Shown: positions 62,001-64,000 of the stretch, one piece after another
Layout: every line of letters begins with the position of its first letter
Position numbering within the stretch: position 1 is the stretch's first letter
NCBI GenBank assembly: GCA_964484185.1
Contig: CAZAEQ010000008.1
Location: 1-64,000 of the forward strand
Reading direction: 5' to 3'
DNA length: 64,000 bases
From: F1-120-MAGs238 sp964484185
GTDB taxonomy: Bacteria > Planctomycetota > Phycisphaerae > Phycisphaerales > UBA1924
The notes under the pieces: generated by a model
What the model saw: the letters and a program-made list of their open reading frames with translations, nothing else
Database searches by the model: none
What the model was told of the DNA's origin: nothing
Made by a program: the position numbers and the translations under genes

Positions 62001-64000
62001 CCCACCAGTAGTCGCGCCCTCAACACTGATCAGCGTGTTCAGCGTGTAGCCCGGCGCAAAATACAGATACGTCGCATTGCCGGTCATGCGTGCCGCCGCG
62101 AACGTCGTCGTTCCCTGGATAATCACGTTTGCCGAGGTTGAATCCAGAACCAGGTCATGGTTCATTGTCACATTGTTCAACGTCCCTCCGCTTGCAGTCA
62201 TAACAAGCGATTGACCGTTGGCAAAGTTCACCACGCCGCCCACTATTGTCCCACCCACGAAGTTCCAGCTTCCGGTCGCTGTATTGAGCGTCAGTGTCGT
62301 ATTGGTCAGCGTTCCCGTCAAATTCACCGTGCCGCCGGTCCGCGAGAATCCGGCGAAGTTGAATCCAGCCGACGTGAATGCACCACCCAGGTTAAAGGTC
62401 GTATTCGAAATCGTCACCGTTCCTGTGCTGCTCCATGCCCCGCCAAACGTCAGCGTTCCGTTGCTCACGCTGATCGCTGAAGAACTTGCCCAGGTGGTTG
62501 CCGCAAACGACACGGTCGCATTTGTACCGCTGATCGTCCCGGAGTTTGTAGCATTTGTTGCCGAGATAGACAGCGTTCCCGCTGTTGCACTAGTTGTTCC
62601 GTTGTTTGTAAAAGTAGAATTGTTTATCGTAATCGTCCGACCTGTCGCCTCATTGGTAATCAACCCGTTGTTGACCAGCGTCGATATTGAACTGTTGCTC
62701 ATGCTCAAGTCGCCGCCACTGCCCGCGGCCAACCTGATCACACCCGACGCCCCCACCGTAAACGTTCCACTGCCGCCGTACGCCATAATAATGTTGCGTC
62801 CGCCAGCAGTTGCACCTTCAACACTGATCAACGTGTTCAACACAAACCCCGGCGCAAAATACAAATAAGTCGAATTGCCGGCCAGGCGGGCTGCAGGAAA
62901 TGTCGTCGTTCCCTGAATGATCACATTCGCCGAAGTTGCAGAAACCACCAGATCCTGGTTGATTGTCACGTTGTTCAAGGTTCCGCCGCTGGATGTCGTA
63001 ACCAATGACTCCCCATTAGCAACGTTCACCACACCGCCGACAATCGTCCCACCCACCAGATTCCAGGTTCCAGTTGCCGTATTGAGCGCCAGTGTCGTAT
63101 TAGTCAGCGTTCCCGTCAAATTCACCGTGCCGCCAGTCCGCGAGAATCCTGCGAAATTGAATCCCGCTGTGGTGAACGTGCCCCCCACATTAAAGATCGT
63201 ACTTGAAATAGTCACGGTTCCCGTACTGCTCCATGCTCCCCCAAACGTCAGCGTTCCGTTGCTCACGCTGATCGCTGAAGAACTTGACCAAGTAGTTGCC
63301 GCAAGCGATACGGTTGCATTTGCACCGCTGATCGTCCCGGAGTTTGTAGCATTTGTTGCCGAGATAGACAGTGTTCCTGCTGTTGCACTCGCTGTCCCGT
63401 TGTTTGTAAAGGTGGTGTTATTTATTGTCAGTGTTCGACCCGCCGCCTCATTGGTGATCAACCCGCTATTCACCAGAGTCGAAACTGAACTGTTGCTCAT
63501 CGAAAGGTCGCCGCCGCTGCCGGCTGCAATTCGAACAACGCCCGACGCCCCCATCGTAAACGTCCCGGTCCCGCCATACGCCATAATGATGTTGCGTCCA
63601 CCGGCTGTCGCGCCCTCAACGCTGATCAGTGTGTTCAGCGTGTACCCCGGAGCAAAATACATATATGTCGCGTTGCCAGCCATGCGCGCTGCGGGGAATG
63701 TCGTCGTTCCCTGAACTACCACGTTGGCCGAGGTTACGTCCAACACCAGATCCTGATTCATCGTCACGTTATTCAGTGTCCCGCCGCTCGATGTTGAGAC
63801 CAGCCTGGTTCCACCTGTGAAATTCCACGTTCCACCAGTAAGCGTGCCCGCAATCAAGCTGACCGATGCAGTCAACTGATTCACTCCCGTCGTTGTCAGG
63901 TTCCCACTAGATCCAATCTCCAGCGCGCGACTACTCTGCACCGCGGTCACCGACCGAGCCGCCGTGAGCGTGATCGTGGGGCCCGCAGTGTTGATAACCG
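59010..64000 (-). CDS. Third repeat-rich surface protein with dockerin-like C-terminus (N-terminus outside window)
   Basis: At least 1663 codons, open to the right edge; upstream of the first in-window start the frame continues with VINTAGPTITLTAARSVTAV, as in the paralogues, so the N-terminus lies beyond 64000. Long arrays (TLISVEGATAGGRNIIMAYG, GSGGDLSMSNSS, LISSEATGRTLT) predict a right-handed beta-helix. The C-terminus has two D-x-N-x-D units and ends FFDYLDFLVIFSRF. The protein is probably exported and displayed on the surface. The 58798-59009 gap between it and the second gene contains no gene. Confidence 0.85.
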   Translation of the reverse strand, partial: VINTAGPTITLTAARSVTAVQSSRALEIGSSGNLTTTGVNQLTASVSLIAGTLTGGTWNFTGGTRLVSTSSGGTLNNVTMNQDLVLDVTSANVVVQGTTTFPAARMAGNATYMYFAPGYTLNTLISVEGATAGGRNIIMAYGGTGTFTMGASGVVRIAAGSGGDLSMSNSSVSTLVNSGLITNEAAGRTLTINNTTFTNNGTASATAGTLSISATNATNSGTISGANATVSLAATTWSSSSAISVSNGTLTFGGAWSSTGTVTISSTIFNVGGTFTTAGFNFAGFSRTGGTVNLTGTLTNTTLALNTATGTWNLVGGTIVGGVVNVANGESLVTTSSGGTLNNVTINQDLVVSATSANVIIQGTTTFPAARLAGNSTYLYFAPGFVLNTLISVEGATAGGRNIIMAYGGSGTFTVGASGVIRLAAGSGGDLSMSNSSISTLVNNGLITNEATGRTITINNSTFTNNGTTSATAGTLSISATNATNSGTISGTNATVSFAATTWASSSAISVSNGTLTFGGAWSSTGTVTISNTTFNLGGAFTSAGFNFAGFSRTGGTVNLTGTLTNTTLTLNTATGSWNFVGGTIVGGVVNFANGQSLVMTASGGTLNNVTMNHDLVLDSTSANVIIQGTTTFAAARMTGNATYLYFAPGYTLNTLISVEGATTGGRNIVMAYGGTGTFTVGATGVIRVAAGSGGDLSMSNSSVSTLVNNGLISSEATGRALTINNSVFTNNGTAQATAGTLALSATNWTNPGTIVASNAILNFAGSWSSGGTLTITNSTLNLGGTFTSAGFNFAGFTRTGGTVNLTGTLTNTTLTLNTATGSWNLLGGTIVGGVVNFANGQSLVTTSSGGTLNNVTMNQDLVLEATSANVIIQGTTTFAAARMSGNATYLYLAPGFVLNTLISIEGATVGGRNIVMAYGGAGTITVGASGVIRVAAGSGGDLSMSNSSAATLVNNGLISSEATGRTLTLSNSVFTNNGTAQATAGVLALSAANWTSSGTISASNATLNFAGSWSSGGTLTITNSTLNMGGSFTSAGFNFAGFTRTGGTVNLTGTLTNTTLTLNTATGSWNLLGGTIVGGVVNFANGQSLVTTSSGGTLNNVTMSQDLVLEATSANVIIQGTTTFPAARMTGNATYLYIAPGFVLNNLISVEGATAGGRNIVMANGGTGTFTVGATGVIRVAAGSAGDLAMSNSSASTFVNNGLISSEGAGRLLSIQNSVFTNNGTARATAGTLSLGAVNWTNPGTITGTGGTVSLGGTFNISGGIGTFATANVRVQVTGTIPNAGQTIPLTASTGSWYMAGGTISGGTITFAGGASLRGSSSGGTLLNVTVSGELRMDSSSAYMVLQGTTTFVTARLGASAAALYLAPGVSVGSQVLVDGAESGTRSLIFGYGGPTTVTIQPGSAIRVLAGSGGGLNISYNSAVSLINNGLISSEASNVLLTISTIEFANNGTLRTQNGGSIQLSYANWSNGGVLDLQNGAMAVHGAGTFTDPGVINLGPGGLLNVYSGDGLVLASTSIVNVTIGGTALNQYGRIVVHSGNANLAGVLNITMDGSYQPPIVSTFDIVTVVPGNRSIVGGFSSTVMPPPGVDGKNFMYNDNRHIIFAFSSLADYNSDTIVDLFDYLDFVNDFANQTGGADFNNDGVIDFFDYLDFLVIFSRF
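60601..63673 (-). repeat. 738-bp and 798-bp tandem repeats of the third surface gene
   Basis: Using the TTGCC(C/G)G marker after the ATACAGATACGTCGC segment, units start at 60601, 61339, 62077, 62875 and 63673. The intervals are 738, 738, 798 and 798 bp (246 and 266 codons). The longer units carry 20 extra residues in the spacer between two strands. All intervals are multiples of three, so recombination between units keeps the frame. Confidence 0.85.

Noticed and set aside
49632..63950. Regularly spaced repeats suggestive of a CRISPR array
   Set aside because: Units are 684-798 bp, coding and in frame; there are no short direct repeats with unique spacers and no cas genes.

Overview
The window comes from a planctomycete, probably of the Phycisphaerae. 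The strongest clue is three very large, repeat-rich surface proteins at the right end (49.6-64.0 kb). Two show an N-terminal LEDRQML/LEARQML-type segment, and all three end in a paired D-x-N-x-D dockerin-like module, a combination typical of secreted planctomycete proteins. The integrase relatives and the overall gene style fit the same phylum.

Layout. (1) 1-3.08 kb is chromosomal: the end of a nitronate monooxygenase gene, a tryptophanase (tnaA), a divergent Rrf2-family regulator and pdxH, which makes the PLP that tryptophanase needs. (2) 3.08-49.51 kb looks like one composite genomic island of about 46.4 kb inserted at the 3' end of a tRNA-Val(GAC) gene. A 13-bp direct repeat (positions 3084 and 49498) bounds it, and at both ends the repeat lies exactly 8 nt after a terminator-like hairpin. 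(3) 49.5-64 kb is chromosomal again: the tRNA and the surface-protein genes, all on the minus strand.

Inside the island, left to right: a divergent tyrosine recombinase with an AP2-like tail; an eight-gene, tightly overlapping minus-strand operon (M20 peptidase, three glycosyltransferase-like proteins, a propeller-like protein, a P-loop ATPase, a SLOG protein and a polysaccharide deacetylase) that I cannot match to a known pathway; a metallophosphatase plus a second recombinase; a TM0106-type RecB nuclease/helicase; DUF2130 and EVE-like proteins; a sigma-54 activator with a CARF-like sensor, divergent from a near-perfect sigma-54 promoter whose target operon ends in a broken VWA gene; and a roughly 20-kb minus-strand defence operon. 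The defence operon encodes a DrmD-like SNF2 helicase, a sacsin/Hsp90-like ATPase, a degenerate copy of the helicase tail, a dynamin-like GTPase, a CBS-HEPN protein, a DUF1156 methyltransferase and a DUF499 ATPase with an Rx4H HEPN motif. The island ends in a mobility/replication block: zinc-ribbon protein, iteron-like repeats, three excisionase-like HTH proteins, an initiator-like protein with palindromic repeats inside its gene, and an integrase whose last codons run into the tRNA.

Working picture: the integrase, HTH proteins and initiator move and maintain the element, which carries layered conflict systems as cargo. Nucleotide-signal-like sensors (CARF, SLOG, CBS) and candidate RNases (HEPN) recur in it, suggesting signal-triggered immunity. 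Cellular function is inferred from family knowledge and context; none can be tested here. One assembly gap (100 N at 53396-53495) lies in a surface gene; repeat arithmetic predicts it is really 213 bp.
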